The notes: a model not told the origin generated them from the sequence alone. Shown: positions 52,603 to 63,714, numbered from the stretch's first letter. The stretch: 64,000 bases of DNA from Perkinsela sp. pyNocScin1 (GCA_964019655.1 CAXHTR010000004.1:62001-126000); one strand, 5' to 3'. Numbers and translations are program-made.

Positions 52603-53250
52603 AAAGAGGAAAATCAAATTCGACAAATACCCTAAAACTCACCTTGAGTTTACTGGTCTTGGGTCATTGGCACTTGAAGGGGTCAGCCAAATTATTTATT
52701 TGGGTGTCCTGCTCACGAAGCAGGAGTAATTCCACCGGTTGAATCTATCCAGTGCATACCACGAGCTTTGCCATGATAGTGACTAAGAGCATGCCACACA
52801 GAATGGCCAACCTCTCTTATAGCTCTGAATTGAAGATTATGACGAGAAGCTCCGCTTTCTAATGGAAGCCCTCGAGGCCAACCCATACGCAGATTATCGA
52901 TATTCTCGCAAAGGCAAAGAAGGCCGGTTTCAAAGGTATCTACCCTGCAACTCGTCGCGCTATGACGGCTATCGGTGTCAAAATACGATGCAGACCTCCG
53001 AAGTATTGGTGTGGACTAGTGGGCATAAAAATTTCAAGGAAAGGTGATTGATATACGCCGAAGAACACAATAATGACTAACCAGAGGACTAAATTTCATC
53101 GACGAAAGCATCGTAAGATGTACTCATAGAAAAAACAAGCAGCTGTGAAAAAGGGGTCGAGCTCCTTCATCGTTCGAGCACAAACGCTACACTGCTCAGT
53201 GCCACTATCTGAGGGTTATCGGTTATCTTGGCTTTCGCGTTCTTGTCAAC

Positions 53251-53553
53251 GTGACCGAGCTTATCGCGGAACGGAAGAAGGACACGCTATCGCGAAAGCA
53301 AAGAATAGATGGAATGGAAGTGGATGATGGCGAGAACTACAACTTGAAGTTTGGCTCTCAGGTGGTGGACTGTAAAAAAATCTTGATGCCAACATCATTG
53401 CTCCCATTCGAGAGAATAACAGATGGCTCAACGCTGGAAGACGCCCTGAAGATCACGCCCGAGGTTTTCATCCAAATCGGGTGTATTCATTCTAGTTTAC
53501 GAAAAGGAAATTACAATGATAAAGATCAGAGTGACCACCGCACTAGAAACTAA
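53251..53553 (+). CDS. Hypothetical ORF, charged
   Basis: A 100-residue frame starting MTELIAERKKDTLSRKQRID; coding-like sequence (YLGFRVLVNV) continues in frame upstream, so the Met is probably internal. Includes EVDDGENYNLKFGSQVVDCK and LEDALKITPEVFIQIGC. The C-terminus (NDKDQSDHRTRN) looks like run-on. It may be the end of a decayed gene; an isolated fragment upstream (about 52885-52980, AKAKKAGFKGIYPATRRAMT) looks coding as well. Not recognised. Confidence 0.3.
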   Translation: MTELIAERKKDTLSRKQRIDGMEVDDGENYNLKFGSQVVDCKKILMPTSLLPFERITDGSTLEDALKITPEVFIQIGCIHSSLRKGNYNDKDQSDHRTRN

Positions 53554-55464
53554 TTGTGCAGTGGTCGGGACGCGAAATCAACTCATGAGGATGGTACTGT
53601 GCTTAAGGAACCGAGCAGGCCCTTCCAAAATAATTTCCCAATAATGCAAGGTGTGGCTTATCGCATCAATGCCGATTGAAGCATAAATTTTGCTCGGGCT
53701 CTGAAAGCTTTTGCTTGGAGAGCGCATGCTTAGACTGAGGGATATTGTATGCGCTGTCTGCGTGTGTGCGCTTCGTAAAGAAGCGGTTATGCTTCGCAGA
53801 TACGCATTAGCGTCGGACAGACATCCCAAGCTCGAGCTGTATCAGCAATGTTCCCCGGTGTCACGTGCATCTCGCACTCGCCGTGTGCCCTGCCTACCGA
53901 GACCTTGATATCGGTCAATCTCCGCAGCTGATGATTGAAGGTATCGCATTTGCCGATTTCTGTCAAAAATCGTTGTCGCTCACAGGCAAGCAAACGCTTT
54001 AGAAATGAGCCTCGGCTAGCATAACTCAAGTCAAAGCTCAATGCGAAGCGGCTCACAATAATGAATGCTCGGAAAGGGGCACAGGCGAACGGGCCTTCAC
54101 GTACACCGTGGTTTTGCAGCCCGTGGTCAGTGTGTTGAAAAGGTGTGAAGTATTCATATCACGGATCATCTGCGGCTGCTACGAGATCGTGTATTCAGCG
54201 GATGTGCGAAGCTTGATCTGCTCTTCTCTTGGGACTGTTCTGTACGCAGACTTTTCGATGATAGGATAACAACGAGGTGTCTTCGGAGGAACTCGCTCCT
54301 GCGCACATCAGTGGGGGTAACTGACATTGCTTGGCACTAGCCAAAGCAAATGCTCGGATCGCCGAGACCTGCGGTGTTATCTACTTTGAGGCAAAAAATA
54401 AAATACCTTCAGCGCGCCGGGCGGGATACGGTCTGAAATGGTTTCCTCACCGGGCGACATGAGCTCTCCACGATCGGCCGTGCATGACGGGATATCTGTG
54501 TCCCATTCGAGACTCCGATTTTCGCGAAAAGAGCTACGCCTTGCCAGCCCTTGTGCGTGAGAATTGATCGCCGCAGCACTTCGCCAACCCTTTCGTGGTC
54601 TTGTATGCATCTGCTTTGCCGAGGGAATATCTCAACACAAGGTCGACAGTCACTCTCGGATGGCACCGGTCGGGGCTAGAATGTTTTCTCTTGTCCTCCT
54701 CTGCAGACATGTGTGAAGCTCTTTCATGACTCACCTTGATTCATTCATTGTTCTTGCTGAAAGGGTGCTTTGAGTGAAGTCTGCCTGGCCGAAGCTAGCC
54801 AAGACGCGCAGCAAGCAGGGATTGCAGGTTCTCCCGCAGGTACAGCGGGATGCCGCTCTGGTCTCGTGAAGCGAAAAAACGATAAAGGGTGCAGGCTCGA
54901 TAGATGTGGCAAGCGATCAGCGACAAACCACACTCGAGCGCGAGCCCTACAACAATCGCTGCCAAGTGCATGTCGAGTAAAGTGCTCTGGTTCGCGCAAA
55001 GCACATCGTGGTGTGCCTCATGTGCGTGACTTTCATCGGTTCGCTGCGACTTCAAATTCACATACGCACAAACATGAGAAAATCGAACACAGGCGTTGTT
55101 AGGCTCTTCCAGCCAATCGTTATGCTCGCTCTACGCGGGCTATATTCACGCACAAGTCCGCAGACTTTGCACCATCACCCTACTTCACTGAAATCCCGCG
55201 ATCTCCATCAGTGGAGGAAAATTGACCCCAGTAAGCTCCCTTGATCTCACCTATCTCCCACCTGTATCCCATGCGTCTAAACATCTCTAAGATGTGGATC
55301 TCTTTCTAGAAATGCGCGGTTCTACGAGTGAATCAGGTCTTTACCAGATGCTTCGCAGCGGAAACGATGGCCATGTCTCCCACTCGATGAGATCTCAGCA
55401 GATCTACAGGACACGAAACGAAAAAAAAATAGTGCAAACTTCTGCACAACTCACGAAAGACAGT
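53554..55464. other. Region without supported gene
   Basis: Short frames only (for example 53787-54056 minus and 54770-55102 plus). None shows a recognisable motif or a copy elsewhere in the window. Confidence 0.4.
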
Positions 55465-55660
55465 CTTCAGTATTGCTCGGATGTGATGAAGCTTCTTTAG
55501 TGTAGTTTTCGAAACGGGACCAGTCAGCCAAATACAAATACCCAAAATGAGTACTACCAAAATGGAGAATCACCGCCCTATATGCTTCGAAGGCCATTCA
55601 TTGTTGAATTTTCTCGAAAATTGATGTGAAAAAAGACAAATATCAACTCGACGTGAAATA
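55465..55660 (+). repeat. Older diverged copy of the unit A/B left edge
   Basis: From GATGAAGCTTCTTTAG onward the sequence follows 34508-34680 (TTTTCGAAACGGGACCAGTC, GAGAATCACCGCCC, ATGCTTCGAAGG) with many substitutions and small indels. It shows that this edge sequence was dispersed before the recent duplications and that homology extends left of 34534. Confidence 0.7.
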
Positions 55661-55747
55661 TTATTACCCATTATTCTGCCCATTCTGTGAATTTCCGCAA
55701 TCAATCATATCTGCAATAAGTGTTCCGTTTTTCTTGTCGCCTTCGGC

Positions 55748-56581
55748 TCAGCGGTGCCGAAAATAAGATAGAAGCGCAGCTTTCAGCGACGTTACGACCT
55801 CAGTTTGATGCATAAGCGCACCTTGCTGCTGCTTCAGCGCTTCTTCGAAATTTGTAAGAATGCCCAAGATGTCGAGCTCCAGCGAATGCTGCGTGGCAGC
55901 GGTGTCTACTGCGCGCTGTGCCTGTCGGGCGACGACGGCTTGGCGCGGGGGCACACGCGCGCGTGAAACTTCGCGCGCGAGGGGTCGAGGTGTCGGCGAC
56001 GGGTCGATTGTTATCGGGCGGTTGCTGTCCCGCAGCGTCATCTGGTGCGTGCTTTGCGGGTCCGCCACAAGCTGTTGCAGCCCCCGCTGTCGGAGCTCTG
56101 ACTCCCTTGCTGTGATCGCCTCCGTGCGGTCTGAGCGCAGGTCCATGCGCAAGTGCATGAACTTAGCAAGCATTTCGCTCTCAGACCAACCATCGTAGTC
56201 CTTGTGAGCGGACAGATGGTGTGCACGGAGGTGCGTGGTTGTCAAGAGTTTGTTTCCCCGGACGCCGCCCCCTTTACACACTAGGCAATATGGATAATTT
56301 AATCCATCATCCCCGAGGTAGTACCCAACACCGAACTTGATGAAGCTCGGCTGATACTTACACGGAAGTCTGCCTCTGTAAGGTGGTGCGGGGTCGGCGA
56401 TTTGATCACGGTGAATCGGTAGAATCACCGCGCCGGTACCTGCGGGGGTCAGCGACTGGGATGGCAGCGTTTGCGTCGGCGATGGGGATGGGGATCGCTG
56501 TGTGTCGCTGCTTTCAGCCCGCCCCAGCCCGTAATGGGCCGATTCGTGCTCAGCGAGAACCAGGGATGCTTCGAGTTCCAT
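55748..56581 (-). CDS. BED/C2H2-type zinc-finger protein with C-terminal coiled coil
   Basis: The start MELEASLVLAEHESAHYGLG (56581) is preferred over an ATG 126 bases upstream, whose codons are hydrophobic and non-family-like. The product is 277 residues. After a serine/threonine/proline-rich segment, residues about 90-130 hold one zinc finger: YCLVCKGGGVRGNKLLTTTH with C-x2-C, then LRAHHLSAHKDYDG giving the two His. This is the arrangement of BED fingers found in hAT transposases and chromatin proteins. An Arg/Pro-rich linker follows, and the C-terminus (ILTNFEEALKQQQGALMHQT) is a likely coiled coil. No transposase catalytic domain is present. It may be a domesticated or accessory DNA-binding protein. 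Confidence 0.6.
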   Translation of the reverse strand: MELEASLVLAEHESAHYGLGRAESSDTQRSPSPSPTQTLPSQSLTPAGTGAVILPIHRDQIADPAPPYRGRLPCKYQPSFIKFGVGYYLGDDGLNYPYCLVCKGGGVRGNKLLTTTHLRAHHLSAHKDYDGWSESEMLAKFMHLRMDLRSDRTEAITARESELRQRGLQQLVADPQSTHQMTLRDSNRPITIDPSPTPRPLAREVSRARVPPRQAVVARQAQRAVDTAATQHSLELDILGILTNFEEALKQQQGALMHQTEVVTSLKAALLSYFRHR

Positions 56582-57436
56582 TTTGAATGTAGTTGGATGA
56601 AAAAAAATATAAGATTCTCGTTTGAAAAAAAAATCAGTCATGAGTAGTCGTGTCTCTACTCGGTCCATTGTCAACTGCTGCTTCCTTCGTCTGGAGGCGC
56701 CGAGCAAGGAGGCATCGCTATTATCTAGTATTCAGCTTTAGTAGCGTCAGTGGGGTGCACAGATTGCGATGAGCCCTCGCGAGCGAGATGCATTGATATT
56801 CGTAGCTCTACGAATTTTCAATCTGAGCATAGGGCTATCAGCGCATCCCGTAGGCTTCATAGCCTAGCGAAGTAGGCTAAGAATTTATTTGCTTTTCGGC
56901 ACAGGGACATAGCCGCCGGCGTATGACACGATGCTTATGGGATTTATAAGATGGCGTAGCTATGACTACTTCGATAGTGTATAGTGATTTCGATAGGCTT
57001 CGAAATTCACAAATGTGCTTAGCGTACGAAAAAATCCCATTGTACTTCAGTCAGAAAGACTCTGTACATTTCTGACAATCTTCATTTGTGGCTGTATCAT
57101 ACTTTGATTGTACCCTTTCATACAGCTGTCCAGAAGCAAACTCCCGAAGCTTCTTTTTTTAAATCTACAGACCGCATAAGACTGAAAAACAGTGGCTTAG
57201 TCTTGTTTGCTTCGTTAAGAATTGCACTCTTTCGCCGTTGCGATCGTTACTGTATCTGAACAATATTCCGAGCGTGAACATTGGAAGAAAAATGATGAAT
57301 AGGAAAACCTCACGATGATAGAGACTGAAACAAGCGTATGAATTTTCAAAATTTCGTCTTCCAAACAAGCTCTAAAAACATTTCTATTCTTTCTCAAACT
57401 CATGCGCTGAAAGTACAGCGCAATCCATCAGCCTTT
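56582..57436. other. Intergenic region
   Basis: AT-rich, with no supported gene. A short palindrome-like sequence around 56850-56880 (GGCTTCATAGCCTAGCGAAG) was noted without a function. Confidence 0.45.
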
Positions 57437-58263
57437 ATGCAACATCTCTTCTTCCCACGGATGCCTTTTTCCCTTTTCGTCGATGACTGATCGAGCATTG
57501 CCCATGAATATTTCAAAGTAGAGAGGCTTGTCGGTCTCTAAGAGCACTGCTCTTCCACTGAGTGTATGAGAAGAAGTTTAAAATTTCTCGAGCGTTTGCG
57601 GAAGAGCCAAAAGCCGAACGTCGCCTGAGAAAGCGTTGGAGCTGATATCGATCTTGACTATCTCTTGCGGTAGGCTTTCAATGCACACAGACCCAGTAAG
57701 CATATTCCACGAGACATCCAGCGTGTGCATCGACGCCGGTAAATGACTGAGCGATACCTCTCCACTAAATTTCGTGTTTTCTGATGTGAAATTTTTGAGT
57801 ACATCAGGCAAATCTGACAAAGCGCAACTCCCGCAGAATTTATTGTGGCTCAGCTCGATATGCTCCAGACTCCGTGGAAAGCCTTTGAAGTTTATAGAGC
57901 CATACAGCGCATTTTGCGGCACATTGAATCTCGTGAGTTTCAGTGGGAGCTGCGACGTATCCAGAGTGCCATACAGTCCGCATAAAATCATAGAGAACTT
58001 GCTCACCTGCGAGGGAATAAACTCAAAAGGGAACTGTCTCTTTGCGTAGGTCTTCTGAAAGCATAAATCTGTGTCACACGATCATCTGTGCACTTGATGA
58101 ATCTTCAGGCTGAAATGTCTTTGAAGTTGCCCTTTCAATCTTGTAATCTTCGCTTATCAGTTCTGTTCATTCCCTCGACAAGCGTCTCCATCAGTGCCTG
58201 GTCTGAGAGCGAATCGTAGTCGAGGCGGCCGAGCGACGGGTCGACGCACATGAGCTTGAGCAT
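57437..58263 (-). pseudogene. LRR gene with stops and a frameshift
   Basis: The start MLKLMCVDPSLGRLDYDSLS (58263) matches the intact LRR genes at 62 and 63 kb. There is TGA at 58135-58137, another stop soon after where the EWNGV cap tryptophan is expected, a frameshift near 58030, then an open LRR stretch (57578-58006, six repeats, for example LPLKLTRFNVPQNALYGSIN), TAA, and the conserved C-terminal box NARSVIDEKGKRHPWEEEML. The complete paralogue structure is present but cannot be translated. Clear recent pseudogene. Confidence 0.85.
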
Positions 58264-58843
58264 TGTGTACAGAAAATAGATTGACTTTGAAAGAGTACGC
58301 TGAATGCCTTCACTTGAAAAATTACACGATTAAGAGGCTTCTGTCTGCAGGTAAGAAATATTTGAGCTTCGCCGCATACGTGAAAAAATGAATTTATGAT
58401 TATTTATGACAGTCATCCATTTCCTTCATCAGGCGTGGTGCTGAATGCCATTGCGGGGGAGAGTCGCTCGCTCGAGTGGGTGCCAGTTTCTTTCGTATCG
58501 GCGAGAGGTTGAGCAAGAGAACGGAAAACAAGTCTCACAGTCTTCTACCAACCTCTTCAAACAAATCATCAATACAGCCTTATTCTGAAGAGCAACTGGT
58601 CAATTGAAGACAAGTACTACAGTAACGATTCGAATACTTCCGATCACTGCATGGTTTCGATGTTAACTCGATATGAATCGATAGAATTGATGAAGAGTCC
58701 CTCACGCTACTTCAGCTTCCATAGAAAAAAGTAAAAATTGTCTCAAAAAAAAGTAAATTGCACTGAATAGAGGATTGCGCAGAAGTCCGTGCGCTCAGAT
58801 TATCAATGCGGTTATAATGAACATGACTAGTGGTTACATCTGG

Positions 58844-59534
58844 TTACGTGTTACGGGCTATGGCTCGTTTCAGAAAACGTGGCGCTAGAGACGGTGTTTG
58901 CGGTGCCTTCTTCAGATCGGCAACGTTTGACTCTGCCTGATTGGCATCTTCAGAGGGCTGGTTTTTCATCACGGAGAAACAGATGCCGTATCCACTCCAT
59001 TTGGAAAGCCATATATTGATAAATCGTATCGCCACTTGGCTGTTTTAAGTGCTGACAATGCGCACCAATGTACGCCGAAGTCTCATCGAATTTAAGACCT
59101 TGCAGCAGTCAGCTATCGATTACTTGGCGGAGAGCAGCATCGTGCCATAACGATGTGCAGCCACGCATGCTTATGGTCATATTCTCAGCTCCTATGTGCC
59201 AGCTATATGTGCCCTTCACCTTGCGGCATGTAGAATTGTCAAAATCTTTAAAAATATCTATGTTTGCGAGACCACGAAAAATGATGAGATGCACACATAC
59301 TGAATAGAGAATGCTCTTCAAACGAAGTTGAAGCACATTCAGGCTCATTGTATCCCGTGAGATGAACTCTGGGCTTTGATTGCCTTCTACCCGGAGCTCG
59401 ATCTCGCAAGCTGACATGAGTTGGACGCCTAGTGGCATATCAAAAACGCCGTTTGATAGAGATAGGCTATAAATGGTAAATTGCTCGCGGTCGATGGAAA
59501 CTTTGACGACGATCTTTTTCTGATCGGTACACAT
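58844..59534 (-). pseudogene. Decayed member of HTH/acidic-tail family
   Basis: A 141-residue frame (59109-59534, MCTDQKKIVVKVSIDREQFT) is followed in other frames by an acidic tail SEDANQAESNVADLKKAPQT (58844-59035). The tail resembles EVAQHPERNAAEIEEAPHTP of the HTH-like proteins. The N-terminal part has beta-like alternation and is not recognised. Indels separate the pieces. Confidence 0.35.
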
Positions 59535-59654
59535 TTACGGTAAAAATGCCAAAGAGAAAAAATACGTAGTGCACACAGCCATCCGAGAACATCAAGTGAG
59601 ACTATCACCTGTCGTATGTCATGGATTTCAATCATTTTGCAAGTATACGATGGG

Positions 59655-60355
59655 GCTCATTCCTTGTGAATTGGCTAGAACAATGCCTGCCGACAGAAGC
59701 CACACGTGAGACTTTTTCCGAACCACTGATCGCAGCACAGCGCATGGAAAAGGTGTCCACACTTGAGTTGCCGCACTGCTGCGCCTTTGAAAAACGGTTC
59801 AAGGCAAATGCTGCAGCAGCTTCCACCCTGGCCGTCAAACGCCCCCAATGGGGCCGCAGCTGTGATAAGCTGCCAAAAAAGCGCTTCAGGTGTGGGTGCT
59901 GGTTGAGGTCGGGCTGCCGCTCGCATACGCAGAAGCTCATCTGTTGCTTTGCGAAGCTTGAGAGCTTCAACTTTGCGTTCCTTTGCGCAGAGATCAGCGT
60001 AAAGCCGGTCCTCGAGGTTTTGGCGGGCCGCTGGCACAGCAGCATGAGCTGATTCCAGACGCTGTGGAGTGGTCTGCGGCTCGGCAGCTTCATCGGGGCC
60101 ACTCTCCTGGTTTTCTTGCAGGACGATTTGCAAGAAGTACTTCCAGAGTTCGCTTGCGCTTGGGATGCGAAGTTCTGGGCAGTTCTTCTCAAAGAATACA
60201 GGAAATTCGGCGAAAGTCAGCCCCTCCACTAATGCGGAGTGGACTGCGTTACGAACTGGTTTCTCGTGGAATATCCACGAAGAGCCGAGGTTTTTTGGAG
60301 GCTCTCCGCTAGTAAAGGGATTCTTTGGGAGCTCTTGCGGGGCGAGTGTTGATGC
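59655..60355 (-). repeat. Source copy of the RING-gene segment found at 12397-13097
   Basis: Since the complete gene is here, this is probably the donor. The duplicated part ends 20 bp past the stop codon. Confidence 0.9.
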
Positions 60356-60787
60356 CCATAGGTTCTGCCGGGGTGCATTGTCCATTTGCCGAAACGCCGA
60401 TTGCTGATTGGGTTCACAGGGGACGCTGGATGCGCTAAACGGATTTTGCACAGAGCTACTAGATTCCGCTGTTTGTTGGGTGCCGAATGGGACTACTTGC
60501 GGAGGCTGCTGCGATGCAAACGGATTGCTACTCGGCGCAGGTGCCGTGTTCGTACTAGTTGCAGCGAATGGATTGGCACTAGCGGTTGCGGTTGCATTTT
60601 GAGCATTGGAAGCGAATGGATTCAAACTTGGAGCTGGCGTGCTAGCGGGCTCCGCAGCGAATGGGTTGCCTGCTGATGGGATAGCACTTGGGGTTGCTTC
60701 AGCGATCGGATGAGTATTCGGGACAGATGACTTCGGGTCATCTTTTTTGATTGGCTGCTTACCGACAGAAGCCCTTGCTTTCGACAT
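59675..60787 (-). CDS. NPF-repeat, HTH-like, RING-H2 protein (putative E3 ubiquitin ligase)
   Basis: The start MSKARASVGKQPIKKDDPKS is chosen over an ATG 57 bases upstream, whose codons are hydrophobic and improbable. The 370-residue product has six NPF motifs in its first half (NPFAAEP, NPFASNA, NPFAATS, NPFASQQ, NPFSASS, NPFTSGE), the class of motif bound by EH domains of endocytic adaptors. Then comes the HTH-like domain (GSSWIFHEKPVRNAVHSALV, GLTFAEFPVFFEKNCPEL, SASELWKYFLQIVL), a helical charged linker (LCAKERKVEALKLRKATDEL) and a C-terminal RING-H2: Cys325, Cys328, Cys343, His345, His348, Cys351, Cys362, Cys365 (C-x2-C-x14-C-x-H-x2-H-x2-C-x10-C-x2-C). All eight zinc ligands are present, so E2 binding is likely. 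A role linking ubiquitination to vesicle traffic is inference. The family's only complete multi-module gene here. Confidence 0.82.
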   Translation of the reverse strand: MSKARASVGKQPIKKDDPKSSVPNTHPIAEATPSAIPSAGNPFAAEPASTPAPSLNPFASNAQNATATASANPFAATSTNTAPAPSSNPFASQQPPQVVPFGTQQTAESSSSVQNPFSASSVPCEPNQQSAFRQMDNAPRQNLWASTLAPQELPKNPFTSGEPPKNLGSSWIFHEKPVRNAVHSALVEGLTFAEFPVFFEKNCPELRIPSASELWKYFLQIVLQENQESGPDEAAEPQTTPQRLESAHAAVPAARQNLEDRLYADLCAKERKVEALKLRKATDELLRMRAAARPQPAPTPEALFWQLITAAAPLGAFDGQGGSCCSICLEPFFKGAAVRQLKCGHLFHALCCDQWFGKSLTCGFCRQALF

Positions 60788-61462
60788 TTGAAATTTTGCT
60801 TGAAATATTTCAAAGATAAAGATAATGTGGAAAATGGAAATCAATTACATCAAAGGTTCTCTTTCCCACAACAACGTTGATGCCAGTATAAAATTTTGCA
60901 TTTGTTTTTTCGGATTCACATTTGCTGATCCCGCCCATCGCTCAGTCACTTACTAGATTCATGTCGTACTGCTGCGTGTCATCCAGCGACGCGATGACCT
61001 TGAATAGAAACCACATGGGACCCTCTCAACTTTGAAGCCAATTGCCGGAGGCGGCGGATGCTGCGTGGCCTTCACAGGGCTACATTGCGCGGACGTTCGC
61101 GCGGTTCTGGCTTCCTTCGAGGGCGATTCGAATATGAATTTCCGCTGAGCTCGCGAGATTTGATGCTAGGTTGCTCATTCCAACAGATAAAGACGTGCTT
61201 TAGCCTTGCGACATTCTCGAGAAAATATGATTAGATTCCAACGTGCAACATTGATCGTGGGCATGCAAAGTTGGATGGGGCAAGAAACATCGCAGGGTAA
61301 CACAACATTTCTCATTAAAAAAGAATTGTGTCTTCAAATGCTAGACGCTCGGAACGAAAACTCATTTCTTTGAAATTCTAGTCACTGTCGCAGCTGATAT
61401 ACTGAAATACTTATGCTTATAATTACTTTTTACTATCGCAGAACTTTCAATGGCAGATTTCC
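60788..61462. other. Intergenic region
   Basis: No supported gene; no repeats shared with the rest of the window. Confidence 0.5.
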
Positions 61463-62386
61463 CTACCAGATGTAGTCATCCTCATCAGAACTGATCTCAC
61501 GTTGAAATCGCATGCCATTTTTGTAGAGTATCATGTACTCGTTTGGGTGCCGATTACCATTCTCATCGATCACCGCTTGAATCCAACGGCCGGTGAGCTT
61601 AAAGCGCATGAGCCCAGGCTCGCTACAAACTCTGATTGTCGGCGAAAAATTATTGCCCATCATTTCCACGTACTGTAGGGCGAGCGGCTGCGGTTTCAGC
61701 CGAAATTCGCCCGAAAAGGAATTATTGCTCAGGCTTATCTGGCGCATGAAATGGGGTAAGCTCTCGATATGGATGCACCCACTAAGATCGTTGTTCCTCA
61801 AGTGCAAAAATTGCATCGCTGCCGGTAGATTATTTAACGAAATACTGCCGCTAAATTTGTTGGAGGCTGCGTTAAAGGTGATGACTGAGTCGGGGAGATC
61901 AGCCAGTGCACAGCTGCCGCTAAAAGAATTTTCGTCTATGGCTATATGCGTCAGCTTTCGAGGGAAAGCCATGAAGTCAAGTGAGCCACAGAGCGGTCTG
62001 CAAACACTGTGGCTTGAAACCTCCAATTTTTCAAGATTTTGTGGCAATACGGAAAGGTTAAGATTTCCGAACAGATCACATCCTGTGATACTGAGCACTT
62101 CGACGAGCGGTGGCACATAGTCAAAAGGAAACTGAGCTCGCTCGAACTTAACCGAGCAAAAGGTTATCTCCGTCACTCGATCGTCGACGCATGTGACACC
62201 GTTCCACTCGCACACATCTTTGAAATTCCCGTTGGCATCTTGGAAGCCCGCTTTTTTGGGGTTTCTCGATCCCGCGATGAGAATTTCCATTAGGGCCTGG
62301 TCGGGGAGTGAATCGTAGTCGAGGCGGCCGAGGGATGGGTCGACGCAAAGCAGCTGGAAGACTTGGCGCAGCATAGAAGGTATCAT
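61463..62386 (-). CDS. Leucine-rich repeat protein with C-terminal box
   Basis: 307 residues: hydrophobic start (MIPSMLRQVFQLLCVDPSLG), cap with DYDSLPDQALMEILIAG and NGNFKDVCEWNGVTCVDD (the paired cysteines of an LRR N-terminal cap), then about seven LRRs of 23 residues (for example LPDSVITFNAASNKFSGSIS), and a C-terminal box (MRFKLTGRWIQAVIDENGNR HP) also seen in its neighbours. Probably secreted; ligand unknown. The next LRR gene upstream is 77 bp away on the same strand, so the two are a tandem pair. Confidence 0.88.
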   Translation of the reverse strand: MIPSMLRQVFQLLCVDPSLGRLDYDSLPDQALMEILIAGSRNPKKAGFQDANGNFKDVCEWNGVTCVDDRVTEITFCSVKFERAQFPFDYVPPLVEVLSITGCDLFGNLNLSVLPQNLEKLEVSSHSVCRPLCGSLDFMAFPRKLTHIAIDENSFSGSCALADLPDSVITFNAASNKFSGSISLNNLPAAMQFLHLRNNDLSGCIHIESLPHFMRQISLSNNSFSGEFRLKPQPLALQYVEMMGNNFSPTIRVCSEPGLMRFKLTGRWIQAVIDENGNRHPNEYMILYKNGMRFQREISSDEDDYIW

Positions 62387-62463
62387 TTATACAGAAATAA
62401 AAGGTAAGACGTTTTGATGGTAGCCTTGTGACATATCATTCCTTAAAAACTTACCTCTGTACT

Positions 62464-63381
62464 TCACCAGACTAGGTCTCTCTGATTGTATCGTATGATC
62501 GTCTCCTCCCATGGGTGTGTTTTCCCCTCCTTGTCGACCACTGATTTCACATCAGAGAAAAGCAGAATAAATCCTATTACCCCGTCCCCATCTCCAAGCA
62601 CAAGTGTCTCATTCAGTCGATTCGATCCAATGCTTATCGTTCGTAGGTGAGGTGGAAACACCAAAAGGCGAAATTCTCCTGTAAAAGCATTCATCGAGAG
62701 ATCAATCTCTTGCATCCGTTCCGGTAAGCTATCGATATGGATTGACCCCATCAGATTATTATCGCCGAGCTTCAATTCTCTCATCTTCAAGGGTAAACTA
62801 CTCAGGGACACTTCCCCCGTAAATTTGTTCCTACGCGCTTCGAAATGGATCAAACCAGGTGGCAAATCTGCGAGCACGATGCTCCCACAGAAATCATTGG
62901 CTAGAATTTCTATTTTCTCCAAAGTTCGAGGGAATTTTTCAATATTGAGTTCACCATGAAGCACATTGTAGGAGACATCGAGCTTTTCAAGTTTTACTGG
63001 AAGGGAAGCCGTATCTAAAGTTCCATGGATCATGCCATGGCAGTGAATGAACTGTGTGACGAGCGGGGGAATGAAGTCGAATGGAAACTGCTTCTCGTCC
63101 CACTTGGCGTACACCATGGAGATTCGTGTGACGCGATCGTTAATACATCTGGTGTACTGCAAGAGCTTGCTGCCCCACTCGCATACATCGTCAAAGTTAC
63201 CATGGGCGTCCTGGATATTCCTTTTGCTCTCTTTATTCATGCCTTTGACAAGCATTTCCATGAGGGCTTGATCACTCAGAGAGTCGTAGTCAAGGCGGCC
63301 GAGCGATGGGTCGATACAAGACACCTGGAGAATTTTGGATGCAAAGGGCATATATGATTTGTAAAAAGTATTCAAAGACAT
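62464..63381 (-). CDS. Leucine-rich repeat protein with C-terminal box
   Basis: 305 residues. Start MSLNTFYKSYMPFASKILQV, then CIDPSLGRLDYDSLSDQALM, cap NFDDVCEWGSKLLQYTRCIN (longer than in the paralogue), seven LRRs (for example LPPGLIHFEARRNKFTGEVS) and the C-terminal box VKSVVDKEGKTHPWEETIIR. An alternative start is the Met at residue 11. Closest relative is the pseudogene at 57437, then 61463. Confidence 0.88.
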   Translation of the reverse strand: MSLNTFYKSYMPFASKILQVSCIDPSLGRLDYDSLSDQALMEMLVKGMNKESKRNIQDAHGNFDDVCEWGSKLLQYTRCINDRVTRISMVYAKWDEKQFPFDFIPPLVTQFIHCHGMIHGTLDTASLPVKLEKLDVSYNVLHGELNIEKFPRTLEKIEILANDFCGSIVLADLPPGLIHFEARRNKFTGEVSLSSLPLKMRELKLGDNNLMGSIHIDSLPERMQEIDLSMNAFTGEFRLLVFPPHLRTISIGSNRLNETLVLGDGDGVIGFILLFSDVKSVVDKEGKTHPWEETIIRYNQRDLVW

Positions 63382-63483
63382 TGAAGACCTGGCTAAATTC
63401 CGGCTTACATTCTTAAAGTCTTACGATAGTACATCAGAATCCCTAAAGAGCATTGAATGGCTCCAAATTCTAGTCAGAGTTTT

Positions 63484-63714
63484 TTATCGGCAGAATCGGT
63501 TTAAAAAGCCATTAAGCGCGGCTATTGCTTCTTCCCGCAGGCTCCTCTCACTATTTTTATTAAGCACTGTCTTAAACCACTTACCAATAAGATTGAAGAT
63601 GGGCTTAGGATGGCCAAGCTCGTTCCAAACTAATATTGATTGACCCAAACGAATTGAAGCAAGATCGATCGAATAACTTTGGTATAGAAACCCTCTGTGC
63701 CTGGTACTTGCCAT
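63484..63714 (-). pseudogene. C-terminal fragment of an LRR gene
   Basis: The 76-residue frame contains FNLIGKWFKTVLNKNSERSL, which corresponds to the C-terminal box FKLTGRWIQAVIDENGNRHP of the gene at 61463, preceded by one degenerate repeat (DLASIRLGQSILVWNELG). No cap and no further repeats are found upstream to the window end. The first Met is probably not the original start. Confidence 0.6.
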
